A stretch of 64,000 nucleotides of DNA from Lentisphaerae bacterium GWF2_45_14 (lineage in GTDB: Bacteria > Verrucomicrobiota > Lentisphaeria > Victivallales > GWF2-45-14), in assembly GCA_001804785.1 (NCBI GenBank), contig MHBG01000056.1:19434-83433 (forward strand). The letters run 5' to 3'. Each line of letters starts with the position of its first letter. Position 1 is the stretch's first letter. A program made the translations under genes and the position numbers. The notes beneath the pieces are model-generated. The model was not told the origin of the DNA. It ran no database searches and was given only the letters and a program-made list of their open reading frames with translations. Positions 42,520 through 51,796 of this stretch are shown in pieces.

Positions 42520-43674
42520 GTGAGTACATTTGTAGGAATAGGAATGGGACCGATCCAGACTGGAATTTTTCTTTCGGGAGCGGCAAAGGGCGGCTTCGAC
42601 CGCATCGTAGTGGCTGAAGTTGATGAAAAAATAAAGGAAGCAGTGAATAGCTCGGGCGGCAAAATATCCATAAATATCGCGGGAGCAGACGGCATATACA
42701 GAGAAACCATACCGAATATAGAGATACTCAATCCTGCGGACAAGGATGATCTTGAAAAGCTCGTAGAGGCAGCTGTCGACGCAGAGGAATTTGCCACTGC
42801 ACTCCCGAACGTTGACATTTTCAGGCATGTAGCGCCGTGGATGCGCCGTGCGTTTGAAAAAAAACCTGAAGCAACAAGATATATATATGCCGCGGAGAAC
42901 AACAACCACGCTGCCGAAATCCTGACGGAAGCGGTAGGGGGTAATTTCCCGAATACCCATTTTCTCAATACGGTCGTCGGCAAGATGAGCGGCGTTGTTT
43001 CATCTGCCGAGGCGGCTCAGGATAATCTGGCTCTTCTCGCTCCCGGCGCAGACCGAGGACATCTCGTGGAAGAATTCAACACAATATACATAAGTTCCGC
43101 CCCCGGCGTGAACGCTATAAAGACAAAGTATCTTTTTCCGAAAACCGATCTTTTCCCTTTCGAAGAAGCTAAGCTTTACGGGCACAATGCGATACACTTT
43201 CTTCTCGGAATGCTGGGGAAGATAGACGGCTTCGAATTTATGAGCCAGCTCAGGGGAAATGAAAAGCTAATACCCTTCGCGCGCTCAGCCTTTATCGACG
43301 AATGCGGCACCGCTCTCTGCAAAAAATGGAAAGGAGCGGACAGCCTTTTTACCATTGAAGGCTTCAGGAATTATGTAGAAGACCTGCTTGTTAGAATGAC
43401 AAATCCCTTTTTGAAGGACGCTATCTCCAGGATCACCAGGGACTTGCCGAGAAAACTCTCCTGGGATGACCGCTCTGTCGGTACTATGCGCCTTGTAGTG
43501 AGTCAGGGTATAAAACCTGACAAAATATCGTCCGGCGCGGCGCTTGCCGCCGTCGAGCTTTTTAGCAATGACTCTAAGGCGGTCAGGGCAGGATTCGAGA
43601 AACTCTGGCCTCAGCCGTGGACTGACGAACACGAGACTGTTTTAACGCACATTTTTGAAAAAGCCGGTATTTAA
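42520..43674 (+). CDS. Mannitol-dehydrogenase-family (MtlD-like) oxidoreductase
   Basis: About 384 residues from GTG 42520, with AGAGGG five bases upstream; the earlier in-frame start at 42475 has no ribosome site. A Rossmann start STFVGIGMGPIQTGIFLSG is followed by RYIYAAENNNHAAEILTEAV, corresponding to the IACENM block of MtlD, and NTVVGKMSGVV and YGHNAIHFLLGMLGKIDGFE, which parallel the substrate-binding part of long-chain polyol dehydrogenases. It would oxidise a polyol or its phosphate. Overlaps the convergent Bax1-like gene by four bases. Substrate unknown. Confidence 0.6.
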   Translation: MSTFVGIGMGPIQTGIFLSGAAKGGFDRIVVAEVDEKIKEAVNSSGGKISINIAGADGIYRETIPNIEILNPADKDDLEKLVEAAVDAEEFATALPNVDIFRHVAPWMRRAFEKKPEATRYIYAAENNNHAAEILTEAVGGNFPNTHFLNTVVGKMSGVVSSAEAAQDNLALLAPGADRGHLVEEFNTIYISSAPGVNAIKTKYLFPKTDLFPFEEAKLYGHNAIHFLLGMLGKIDGFEFMSQLRGNEKLIPFARSAFIDECGTALCKKWKGADSLFTIEGFRNYVEDLLVRMTNPFLKDAISRITRDLPRKLSWDDRSVGTMRLVVSQGIKPDKISSGAALAAVELFSNDSKAVRAGFEKLWPQPWTDEHETVLTHIFEKAGI

Positions 43675-44939
43675 AGCAATTCCGGTTGTTCGGCGGCGGC
43701 TTTGTTAAATTTTTTCCTGAGCGTTCCGAGTACTCTGTCGACGCCGGGGAAATCGCGAAACGTAAAGCCCGATTCCTTGAAGAAACTGCTTTCCTCAAGG
43801 AGCGCAGCTATTTCCGGCTTTCCAGCAAGAAATTTATCTACTCCTATAATGAGGGGAAGTTCCTGTCTGCTCTCACATGTGTGCAGTAGTTCCATAATAT
43901 GTGTCGAATGCCAGCGGTGAAATAGTTCGAGGTAAACGGTGCGCGGGCTGTTTTTTTTGCGGAAGCTGAAATCGGGGAATACCAGCTCCTGCCCGCCGAG
44001 ATTGAGAAATGAGGAGTGCCCGCATATCTCCCAGTCCAGTGACTTTTCTTTGAAGAGCTTGTGGAACATGACGATTTCTTCGGGGACATAGCTTGAGAAG
44101 TTTTTGTAATGGCTTACGAGCCCGGAACTCTCATCGAGAGAGAGTTTGAGTTCTTTGTCGTTAATCTTGATGACGGCCTTGAGTCTCCAGTGTGCCATAT
44201 CGCATACGGCAGGAAAGAAGGAGGCCAGCTGAAGTCCGTACTTCTGTGTGTTTTCAAAGATGCTTGCGGGCCCGTCAACGCTCATCGCCAGAGAGTCGGG
44301 CATGCCGTCATTTACCTTTGAACTTTTTCCTTTGCTGATTTGTGCAAGGAGCCTGAAAAACTTTAAATATTTAAGCATCTTCCTCATTTTTGCGGGCTCT
44401 GGCTCTTCTATCTCTATTTCGAGGCCGGCGCTATGGAGCAGGAGTGACTGGACAAGAGAGCAGTTATAGCGTTCAAGGAGCTCGCGCGGGAATATTTTTT
44501 TGACGGATTTTAACGTTTCATTGTCGGGCAGGTCTGAGTATATTCCCTTCTGGTCGAACAGCAGTATATCGTCGCTTTCAGAGACTATCGCGTCGCGGAA
44601 CTGCATATGATCAGGGAACTCTCCTGATCTCAAGAGTTCCGCCGAACACTGAAAGACCATTTTTCTCATTGCCGTATAATCGATATCGGAGGGTGCGCTG
44701 AATTTACAGCGGTCAAGCATTATCTTATTGAGCCCCTTCGCGAATTTAATGTCTTTGCATGACTTGAGAAGCGGGAGGAGGTTCTCCTCAATCTCGCCTC
44801 TGAGCATGGCGACTTCCGGATCATAGATTGATATGAGTTGCGAGGCAAATTCGAGGAGATTCTCGTCGTTGACATCCACAAACTGAGGTTTTGCATAGGA
44901 ATTCATTGTCCTGAATCTGATGAGTTCGCGTGTAAGCAT
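43671..44939 (-). CDS. Bax1-like nuclease (DUF790)
   Basis: 422 residues. The start MLTRELIRFRTMNSYAKPQF and the C-terminal LGGQELVFPDFSFRKKN then TVYLELFHRW match DUF790, known in archaea as Bax1, a nuclease that binds the XPB helicase. PDF...LELFHRW fits a PD-(D/E)xK-like active site. It begins one base after the stop of an XPB-like helicase, so the two are co-expressed. Together they would unwind and cut damaged DNA in a repair pathway separate from UvrABC. Confidence 0.75.
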   Translation of the reverse strand: MLTRELIRFRTMNSYAKPQFVDVNDENLLEFASQLISIYDPEVAMLRGEIEENLLPLLKSCKDIKFAKGLNKIMLDRCKFSAPSDIDYTAMRKMVFQCSAELLRSGEFPDHMQFRDAIVSESDDILLFDQKGIYSDLPDNETLKSVKKIFPRELLERYNCSLVQSLLLHSAGLEIEIEEPEPAKMRKMLKYLKFFRLLAQISKGKSSKVNDGMPDSLAMSVDGPASIFENTQKYGLQLASFFPAVCDMAHWRLKAVIKINDKELKLSLDESSGLVSHYKNFSSYVPEEIVMFHKLFKEKSLDWEICGHSSFLNLGGQELVFPDFSFRKKNSPRTVYLELFHRWHSTHIMELLHTCESRQELPLIIGVDKFLAGKPEIAALLEESSFFKESGFTFRDFPGVDRVLGTLRKKFNKAAAEQPELL

Positions 44940-44940
44940 A

Positions 44941-46359
44941 TTATTTTTTCCTGTAGAATCTCTTTGACCAGTTATTCTTATAGGCCCTGTGCTCGGTACG
45001 GCGGCGGCTGACGCTTACCTCGGAAGTGCCTTCGCTGATGAGTTCGTAGAGTATCGCCTCCTTGCCGTTGACGGCGCGGAGTATGCGGCCGAGCCTTTGA
45101 ACGTGCTCTCTGATGCTGGCGCTGCCCGATACAACGATTCCTATGCTGGCCTCAGGGACGTCCACTCCTTCGTTAAGTACTTTGCTTGTAAGCAGTACAG
45201 GGTATTCTCCCGAACGGAAGCAATCAAGCATCTCTTTGCGTTCGGCTGCTTTTGTCCGGTGTGTTATTACGGGAAGAAAGAAGCGGCCGCCGAGTTCATA
45301 GGCCATGTCGTTTTCGGCGGTGAATATAAGGATTCTTTCGTCTTTGTGTTTGTTGATGAGTTCCCATACTTTTAAGAATTTGCTTCTTCCGCCTCGGGCT
45401 ATTCTCTTCTGTTTCATGAAGGCCTCGAATACTCTTCTCCCGCCGGGGTTCCGGGCGCAGAGTGCGAGAAAGCGGTTCCAATCGTTTTTAGAGGTGAAGT
45501 ATATTCCGTTCGCGCGGAGGAATTCGGTGTATATCCGGCGGTTGGACTCGTATTCTTTTCGCTCGTTTTCTTCCAGTTCGAGCATCAGCCTGACGGTGCG
45601 GTATGGCGCGAGCACGTGGCCTTCGAGCTGATCGATATGCGCTTCGTAGACGATGGGGCCGACGAGTTCATGGATAAGTTTTTCGCCCTCGTCCTCTCTC
45701 TCCGGCGTGGCGGTGAGGGCAAGCCGGTATGGCGCGAGGCACATTGAGCCCGCGAGTCTGTTTACCGGACCAGGCAGGTGATGGCACTCGTCGAAGACGA
45801 CTATTCCGAAGCGGTTTCCTATGAATTCCATATTGAGTACTGCCGAGTCATAAGTCGATACTGTGATGTCAAGGATTTCCTTTGAGCCGCCCCCCAGCAT
45901 TCCGCACTTGATTCCGAAAAACTTTTCCAGTACCGATGCCCACTGCATCATCAGATCGATTGTCGGGACGATTATGAGGGCTGGTCTTTTGACTGCATTT
46001 ATCGCCATGACCGCAAAATATGTTTTGCCCGCGCCTGTAGGCATGACGACAGTCCCTCTTCCCTGGGCGTCTGTCCATTGCTTCAGCGCATCGCTCTGGT
46101 GCGGGAGCGGTTCCAGCGGATTTTTAAGTGAAAGCTCCAGCGGGCTGAAACCCTTTGCCATGTCAGAGAATGGGATTTTCGAGTAATGAAGTTCAAGGAT
46201 TATCGGCGCGTAGTGATATGCCTGCGCTCGAAATGAGCCGGTCCTCGGGTCGTTCTTGAGATAACGCCAGATATTGGAAATGTATTCTTCCGGCCCGTCC
46301 ACGAGAAGTGTTCCCTGGTCGAAGCGGACTGTGACTTTTTTTTCTTTTTTTGGAATCAT
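44941..46359 (-). CDS. XPB/Rad25-like superfamily 2 helicase
   Basis: 472 residues. N-terminal damage-recognition-like region, then Walker A MPTGAGKTYFAVMAI (about residue 106), DECH box VVFDECHHLPGPVNRLAG, TATPERED, and C-terminal helicase motifs VLLTSKVLNEGVDVPEAS and HVQRLGRILR. The order and size fit archaeal and bacterial XPB. Start overlaps the upstream membrane gene by four bases. Partnered with the DUF790 nuclease directly downstream. Confidence 0.85.
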   Translation of the reverse strand: MIPKKEKKVTVRFDQGTLLVDGPEEYISNIWRYLKNDPRTGSFRAQAYHYAPIILELHYSKIPFSDMAKGFSPLELSLKNPLEPLPHQSDALKQWTDAQGRGTVVMPTGAGKTYFAVMAINAVKRPALIIVPTIDLMMQWASVLEKFFGIKCGMLGGGSKEILDITVSTYDSAVLNMEFIGNRFGIVVFDECHHLPGPVNRLAGSMCLAPYRLALTATPEREDEGEKLIHELVGPIVYEAHIDQLEGHVLAPYRTVRLMLELEENERKEYESNRRIYTEFLRANGIYFTSKNDWNRFLALCARNPGGRRVFEAFMKQKRIARGGRSKFLKVWELINKHKDERILIFTAENDMAYELGGRFFLPVITHRTKAAERKEMLDCFRSGEYPVLLTSKVLNEGVDVPEASIGIVVSGSASIREHVQRLGRILRAVNGKEAILYELISEGTSEVSVSRRRTEHRAYKNNWSKRFYRKK

Positions 46360-47942
46360 TTGCGTTTAAACACGATGAACCATGCGTCGAAGTAGATGTT
46401 GTTTTCTCCCGGAATATAGCCGTAAAGGTCGGAAAATCCCAGACTGTTGAATTCGACGACTGGCTCATAACAGTCTTTGAAATATTTATAGCGTGCAAAT
46501 CTTTCCGCCTCGAAATACCTTAAGACGATCCATTCGGGCTTGAGCTTTTCGGGTACTTCGTGGAAGTTCCTTTTATACTCTTTTACAACTTTCGTAACTT
46601 CCGGTGTTGCAAGCCCGGGGTAATCCAGCATCTTCCTGTCCGCAAAATAACCTATATAGCCCAGGCATTCAAGGTAAATCCTGTCAGTCTTTGCTGTATT
46701 GGCGTTTAGCCAGAGTCCAATCTGCTTTCTTGTGCCGTCTTCTATCACAGTTTGTCTTATCTTTTCCATGTAGGTCATCATCCCAAAAATCATAGCGAAC
46801 GAAATGGCAATAAATGAAAGCAGGAATATGGAAAGCTGTTTGCGCGTAGTTTTATCCGCTATAAATCTCCTGGTAAGGGTTGAGGTCGCCGATACGCTTA
46901 CGAATATTCCAATCAGCGCAACCGGCGGAAGATACCACGGATAGCAGACGGGAATCGACAAAAGATAAAAACTCATCAGAAAGAAAACCAGCGAAAGCAT
47001 CCGACCGAACTTGTCCTTGACAAAAAAGAAGGTCCAGTAAATGAAAACCAGAGTGCCGAGTGCGAAACAGAACCAGAAAACGTAGGGCGGCCATGTCGGA
47101 GGACTGAAGTATGACGGAGCGAAAACAGCAGCCATTAACGCGCGAAAATAGTAAATCGGCTTCCAGAGCATAGTCATTAAATCCTGCCCCATCGACATTG
47201 CGCCCTTGGCCATAACCGTATTCGGTACAGGACTCCCGTAGTAAACCCACGCCCATATGAACCACGGCAGATAAAGAACAGTGGTAACAATGGCGGACTT
47301 GACGGTACTTATGATGTATTTTAACGCGCCGGATTCCCTGAAAATAAACCCTGCCAGAGCCAGCCCCCCGATGTAGAGGAAGGAATCCGGTCTTGTCCAC
47401 ATCAACCCCGCCCAGGCAATGCCGACGGGAAGCCAGTAACGGCAGAACCCGTATCTGTACATATATATAGTCCATGCGAGAAAGAAGAGAATGAATGATG
47501 TTTCCATTCCATTCATCGAATAGGCTACCGATTTAGACTCAAAGAGATAAAGAACTCCTGCGAATACGGCGGGGATTGGAAATGATTTTCCTTCCTCCTT
47601 GAAGCACTTCATCAGCAGGATGCATCCCGCCGTAAATGCCGGGATGCAGAAAAGTATCCTGAAGAGCCATATCGCAGCGTCGTAATTTCGCGGGCCGCTG
47701 ATAAGTCCGCAGACTGCGGGGAGAAGTACGCCGAGCGGGGATGTGAACCCGTGCACCTTTTCGCCTGGCATATAGACAAGCCCATTGCCCTCCACAAGGT
47801 TTCTGCTGTACTTGTAGGTAATGAAGAAGTCTTCCCATACCTGGCGGGTATAGAGGCTCCACGAGAGACAGACTGCCACTGACGCGATTACAAAAAGAAG
47901 AGAGAGTTTTTCCTTTTTTACGAAATCGAGGACTTTTGTCAT
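46356..47942 (-). CDS. Polytopic membrane glycosyltransferase-like protein (GT-C type)
   Basis: 528 residues with about ten to eleven membrane helices. The first loop WEDFFITYKYSRNLVEGNGL resembles the Asp-containing catalytic loop of lipid-linked sugar transferases (GT-C). A soluble periplasmic C-terminal domain (about 400-528) follows. It would transfer a sugar from a polyprenyl carrier outside the inner membrane. It lies four bases after the epimerase gene and overlaps the helicase gene by four, which links surface-sugar and repair genes in one transcript. Confidence 0.65.
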   Translation of the reverse strand: MTKVLDFVKKEKLSLLFVIASVAVCLSWSLYTRQVWEDFFITYKYSRNLVEGNGLVYMPGEKVHGFTSPLGVLLPAVCGLISGPRNYDAAIWLFRILFCIPAFTAGCILLMKCFKEEGKSFPIPAVFAGVLYLFESKSVAYSMNGMETSFILFFLAWTIYMYRYGFCRYWLPVGIAWAGLMWTRPDSFLYIGGLALAGFIFRESGALKYIISTVKSAIVTTVLYLPWFIWAWVYYGSPVPNTVMAKGAMSMGQDLMTMLWKPIYYFRALMAAVFAPSYFSPPTWPPYVFWFCFALGTLVFIYWTFFFVKDKFGRMLSLVFFLMSFYLLSIPVCYPWYLPPVALIGIFVSVSATSTLTRRFIADKTTRKQLSIFLLSFIAISFAMIFGMMTYMEKIRQTVIEDGTRKQIGLWLNANTAKTDRIYLECLGYIGYFADRKMLDYPGLATPEVTKVVKEYKRNFHEVPEKLKPEWIVLRYFEAERFARYKYFKDCYEPVVEFNSLGFSDLYGYIPGENNIYFDAWFIVFKRK

Positions 47943-47945
47943 TGT

Positions 47946-49019
47946 TTACCTGTAAAGATTTGTTATTGAAGGCGTTTTAAGTATCCAGGAATGAATGTCT
48001 GTAATGATGTTTTCCATTGTCTTCAAGGGGCTCCATCCACAGAACGCTGATATTTTCGAATTGTCACTGATATAGACTGGGATATCGGCGTAACGCGTTG
48101 TAGATTCAGGTGTTATTCCTATACTGTTGCCGCTGGTGCTTTCGCAGATCTTCGTGAGTTCGAGAAGTGAAGCGCTCGTCCCGCTTCCGCCGCCGATGTT
48201 GAAAAAGCCTTCATTGCTGAACTTTTCACTTGACTCCAGCTCCAGGGCGATAAGTACCGCGAGGTCGTCTATGTGTAGGAAATCTCTAACTTGCTTGCCC
48301 GTGCCGCCGAAGCCTATATATTTAAGCGGTTTTTTGAAGATGTGCGCAGCCGTCCAGAACGCGGCTATTCCCTGATCGGCCTTGCCGAACTGCCAGGGAC
48401 CGGCGATGACGCCGCAACGGTTTATCACAATCGGAATATTGAAAAGGCTGCGGTACTCATTCAGTATTATTTCCGCGGAATATTTTGTGGCCCCGTAAAG
48501 CGAGCGTTCGCCGTCCATTGGAAACTTTTCGGAAACGCCAAGCTCTGACAGGCCCGGGACGGCCTGCTGTTTATCAAAATTAAACCGGGTCTCTTTTTCC
48601 GTGATTGAAGCATTAACAAGCGGGGCCATCGGGTAGACACGGCTTGTCGAGAGAAAGATCATTCCCGCGTTGTTTTCGCGGCAGACTTCGGCGCAGTTTA
48701 TCGCGCCGTTGAGGTTCGTTTCGATGAGATAGTTCGTATTGCCGTCGGAGCCTGCGAGAACGGACGGTTCGGCGGAGCACTCTATCAGAAAATCGATTTT
48801 TCCGGCTTTGCGCAGATCGGAAATCTTTCTTACATCGCCATTTATAAAATCCACGCCGTGTTCTTCAAGCCGTGGCAGATTGAGTTCGGAACCCTTACGG
48901 TAGAGATTGTCGAGAGCCGTTATTGAGCTTCCCTCGAAGTGGTTTTTAAGGTATATTGCAAGGTTGGAGCCGACGAATCCCGCCCCGCCTGTTATAAGTA
49001 TTCTTTTCATTTTCGCCAT
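47946..49019 (-). CDS. Nucleotide-sugar epimerase (CDP-paratose 2-epimerase-like SDR)
   Basis: 357 residues. NAD motif ITGGAGFVGSNLAIYL, ALDNLYRKGSELNLPRLEEH resembling the DNLSRKG block of the TyvE family, catalytic YGATKYSAE (YxxxK), IFLSTSRVYP, and GKQVRDFLHIDDLA. It would interconvert a nucleotide-linked hexose for polysaccharide synthesis. No clear Shine-Dalgarno site; an alternative ATG lies three codons in. First gene of a four-gene operon with the membrane transferase, XPB-like and Bax1-like genes. Confidence 0.75.
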   Translation of the reverse strand: MAKMKRILITGGAGFVGSNLAIYLKNHFEGSSITALDNLYRKGSELNLPRLEEHGVDFINGDVRKISDLRKAGKIDFLIECSAEPSVLAGSDGNTNYLIETNLNGAINCAEVCRENNAGMIFLSTSRVYPMAPLVNASITEKETRFNFDKQQAVPGLSELGVSEKFPMDGERSLYGATKYSAEIILNEYRSLFNIPIVINRCGVIAGPWQFGKADQGIAAFWTAAHIFKKPLKYIGFGGTGKQVRDFLHIDDLAVLIALELESSEKFSNEGFFNIGGGSGTSASLLELTKICESTSGNSIGITPESTTRYADIPVYISDNSKISAFCGWSPLKTMENIITDIHSWILKTPSITNLYR

Positions 49020-49069
49020 AAAGTGTTAACTTATTGAATATATAAGGAGCCTATATTATTCCATCTTTA

Positions 49070-49708
49070 GTGAAAATTCAATTTCCAGACCCGGAATCGG
49101 CGGATGAAAATGGCATTCTCTGCTGGAGCCGCGATATAAATGTCGACTACCTGCTGGGCGCCTACGGCAGCGGAATTTTCCCGTGGCCGTCCGAGGAGGA
49201 CTATGTCGTCTGGTTTGCGCCGCCTCAGAGAGCAGTCCTTTTTCTGGATGAGTTCCATATATCGGAGAGGACCCGCCGCTATTTCCGAAAGTCGGCTTTT
49301 TGCTTTGATATGAACAGAAATTTTGCAGGGGTGATGAAATCCTGCGCGTCGGTGAGCCGGAAGGGAGAAAATGGAACATGGATAACCCGCAAAATAATGG
49401 ATTCATATACGGAGCTTTACGAACGGGGTTTTGCCGCGAGTTTTGAGGCTTATTCCCCCGGCGGCATCCTTGCGGGCGGAACTTACGGCGTGTTGCACGG
49501 GAAATATTTTTCAGCCGAAAGCATGTTCCATACTGAGGACAACGCCTCGAAATTCGCCTTATCATCCGCTGTCGAATATCTGCTCGCGAAGGGGGTCAAA
49601 TGGATTGATGTCCAGGTGATGAATCCCTTTATTGAATCGCTCGGCTGCCGGGAAGTTTCCCGGGCCGAGTTTACGGAGATGCTGAAAGCGTCATGGGCTG
49701 CTAAGTGA
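49070..49708 (+). CDS. aat: Leucyl/phenylalanyl-tRNA-protein transferase
   Basis: At least 212 residues from GTG 49070. Family blocks: GAYGSGIFPWPSEED, VVWFAPPQRAVL, GGILAGGTYGVLHGKYFSAE and SMFHTEDNASKFAL, then DVQVMNPFIESLGCREVSR. It attaches Leu or Phe to N-terminal Arg or Lys, marking proteins for ClpAP. The only good ribosome site, AAGGAG at 49044-49049, is 20 bases from this GTG but 8 from an in-frame ATT at 49058, which would give the usual IPSLVKIQFPDP start. Divergent from the epimerase operon; its end overlaps the next gene by eight bases. Confidence 0.93.
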   Translation: MKIQFPDPESADENGILCWSRDINVDYLLGAYGSGIFPWPSEEDYVVWFAPPQRAVLFLDEFHISERTRRYFRKSAFCFDMNRNFAGVMKSCASVSRKGENGTWITRKIMDSYTELYERGFAASFEAYSPGGILAGGTYGVLHGKYFSAESMFHTEDNASKFALSSAVEYLLAKGVKWIDVQVMNPFIESLGCREVSRAEFTEMLKASWAAK

Positions 49709-50117
49709 GTTTTATATGGCAGGTCTGAAGTACCCTCTGAACTATTCCGCGGTTTATGTTCAGTGCATCGGCCAGGCTTCTCACCGACCATCGTTTACTG
49801 CCTTCCGGGGGGATGCATGCCGCGTTGCGGATAAATTTTCTTGTGTTGTCTCCGTACTTGGACGGCTGTCCGGGGCGCGGCGAGTCGTTAAGTCCCTCAA
49901 TCCCGTTTTCAAGGAATCGGGCCTTCCATTTCGCCACTGTTGACCTTGTCACCCTCAGCGACTTTCTTATTTCGATAAGGGGTATATCTGCCGCGAGCAG
50001 GAGGATTATCCTTGCTCTGAGGGCGATACACTGGGGCGTGCTGGCTTTCCTGATAAGTGCTTCAAGCTCATTTTTGTCCTCGTCTCCGAGCTCGAAAGGA
50101 GACTCTGCGTTACCCAT
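49701..50117 (-). CDS. Orphan helix-turn-helix protein, IS630-type transposase N-terminal part
   Basis: 138 residues from ATG 50117 (MGNAESPFEL), preceded by AAGGAG seven bases away. It comprises the winged HTH part of IS630-family transposases: CIALRARIILLLAADIPLIE, IRKSLRVTRSTVAKWKARFL, GLNDSPRPGQPSK and WSVRSLADALNINRGIVQRV. The frame stops where the DDE catalytic domain would begin, and no such domain follows. Intact start and ribosome site suggest either a recently truncated element or a domesticated regulator. Confidence 0.7.
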   Translation of the reverse strand: MGNAESPFELGDEDKNELEALIRKASTPQCIALRARIILLLAADIPLIEIRKSLRVTRSTVAKWKARFLENGIEGLNDSPRPGQPSKYGDNTRKFIRNAACIPPEGSKRWSVRSLADALNINRGIVQRVLQTCHIKLT

Positions 50118-50181
50118 TTTTCTACTCCTTGTCAATGAGGCGTGCAGGATATTAGACAGCGTCGTAGATGAAATGTTCCAA

Positions 50182-51735
50182 TTATCTAATGAGGGCGCGA
50201 ATGTAGCTGGTGTCTATATTCTCGGCGATTGCCAGAGCGATGGCGTCAATGGATTTTTCAACGGCATCCTCGTATGACACTCCGCAGGGCGATTGAGTCA
50301 TTTCAACTCCTTTTGCCGAATGAAGATATTGAATGAGTCCAGCCCTCAGGTTATCGGAATCGAATATTCCATGGACATACGTCCCGAAGACGAGCCCATC
50401 GCCCGAAATCACTCCGGTTGCTTCCGTGAGTCCGTTTTTGGTTCCCCTTTCATTTATTGCGAGCGCCGCATTGTCGGGCGCCGGAAGGGGCGTTGTCACT
50501 CCGCAGTGTATCTCGTATCCGGTAAACGGCGTTCCTGGCGCTGCGAATCTGAATGATTTCAAAGTAGTTCCTTTTACCTGTGCGAGTTCCTTGTGAGGTC
50601 TCAGTTCTGTCCTGAGCGGCAAAAGACCGAGTCCCGGGGTATTCGCCGTTTCGCCCTCAACATGAAAAGGATCGGATATTTCAAGCCCCAGCATCTGGAA
50701 GCCTCCGCATATTCCGAAAACTGGTATGCCTTTGCGGGCAGAACCTATTATGCATGCGGCGAGTCCCGATTCATTCAGAAAACGCATATCTTCGATGGTG
50801 TTTTTGCTGCCCGGAATGATGACGAGGTCCGGGGTTCCGCCAAGTTCCTCAACGGATGAAATGTATCTTAGTGAGACGCTTTTTTCCGTTTCGAGGGCGA
50901 GAAAATCCGTATAGTTGCTCATTCTGGGAAGTTTTATGACGGCAATATCAATCAATGCCGATCCCATTCCGGTGGATTTTCTGTAATCGAGCACGACTGA
51001 GTCTTCCTCTTCGATGGTCAGACCATTTAAAAAAGGCATTACACCGAGCACTGGTACGCCGCAGAGTTTTGATATATCGGCAGGGCCTGAGCCGAGGAGT
51101 GCCTTGTCTCCTCTGAACTTATTGATTATTATTCCCTTGAAAAGGCTTTGATAAGAGGGTTTTACTAGTTTGACAGTGCCGTAAATGGATGCGAACACTC
51201 CGCCTCTGTCTATATCCGCAACGAGCAGGACGGATGCCCCCGCATGCGCGGCGGCCCGCATATTGACGAAATCTCTTTCTTCAATATTTATTTCCGCCGG
51301 ACTGCCGGCGCCTTCCATTATGACGAGGTCGCAGCGCTCCATAAGTCTGTCGAGCGCGGCGAAGGCTTCATTTACGATCCACGAGTTATCATAATAGTGA
51401 CCGGCACTCATGTTGGAGTACGCCTTGCCGTTGATAACAATCTGGGATGTGCAGTCGCCGAGTGGTTTCAGCAGGACGGGGTTCATGTCGGTATGAGGCT
51501 TTACACCGCAAGCCCGTGCCTGAAACGCTTGTGCCCTGCCTATTTCTCCACCTTCCGCCGTCACAAATGAATTCAGCGACATATTTTGTGCCTTGTACGG
51601 CATCACTTTCAGCCCGCGGCGTGAAAAATATCTGCAAAGTCCGGCGGTTATGAGCGTTTTTCCGGAATTCGAGGCTGTTCCGACTATCATGATAGCGGCG
51701 GCCCGTTTCCCTTTCAATCTGGAAGTGTTTTTCAT
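50182..51735 (-). CDS. cobQ: Cobyric acid synthase
   Basis: 517 residues. N-terminal ATPase domain with GTASNSGKT (about 19-27), KAQNMSLNSFVTAEGGEIGR and NPVLLKPLGD; C-terminal glutamine amidotransferase with nucleophile GICGGFQMLGLEI (about 342) and His in YVHGIFD (about 455). It amidates the corrin ring side chains b, d, e and g in cobalamin synthesis. No other cobalamin gene and no B12 riboswitch is seen nearby. Confidence 0.93.
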   Translation of the reverse strand: MKNTSRLKGKRAAAIMIVGTASNSGKTLITAGLCRYFSRRGLKVMPYKAQNMSLNSFVTAEGGEIGRAQAFQARACGVKPHTDMNPVLLKPLGDCTSQIVINGKAYSNMSAGHYYDNSWIVNEAFAALDRLMERCDLVIMEGAGSPAEINIEERDFVNMRAAAHAGASVLLVADIDRGGVFASIYGTVKLVKPSYQSLFKGIIINKFRGDKALLGSGPADISKLCGVPVLGVMPFLNGLTIEEEDSVVLDYRKSTGMGSALIDIAVIKLPRMSNYTDFLALETEKSVSLRYISSVEELGGTPDLVIIPGSKNTIEDMRFLNESGLAACIIGSARKGIPVFGICGGFQMLGLEISDPFHVEGETANTPGLGLLPLRTELRPHKELAQVKGTTLKSFRFAAPGTPFTGYEIHCGVTTPLPAPDNAALAINERGTKNGLTEATGVISGDGLVFGTYVHGIFDSDNLRAGLIQYLHSAKGVEMTQSPCGVSYEDAVEKSIDAIALAIAENIDTSYIRALIR

Positions 51736-51796
51736 CTTTTAGATTTTAAAACCATATGTTAGATGTGTTTTTATCAAGTCAGCAATACCCTCAATA

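Noticed and set aside
50182..51780. Cobalamin riboswitch before cobQ
   Set aside because: The upstream region is only a few dozen bases before the next gene and contains no B12-box-like sequence.
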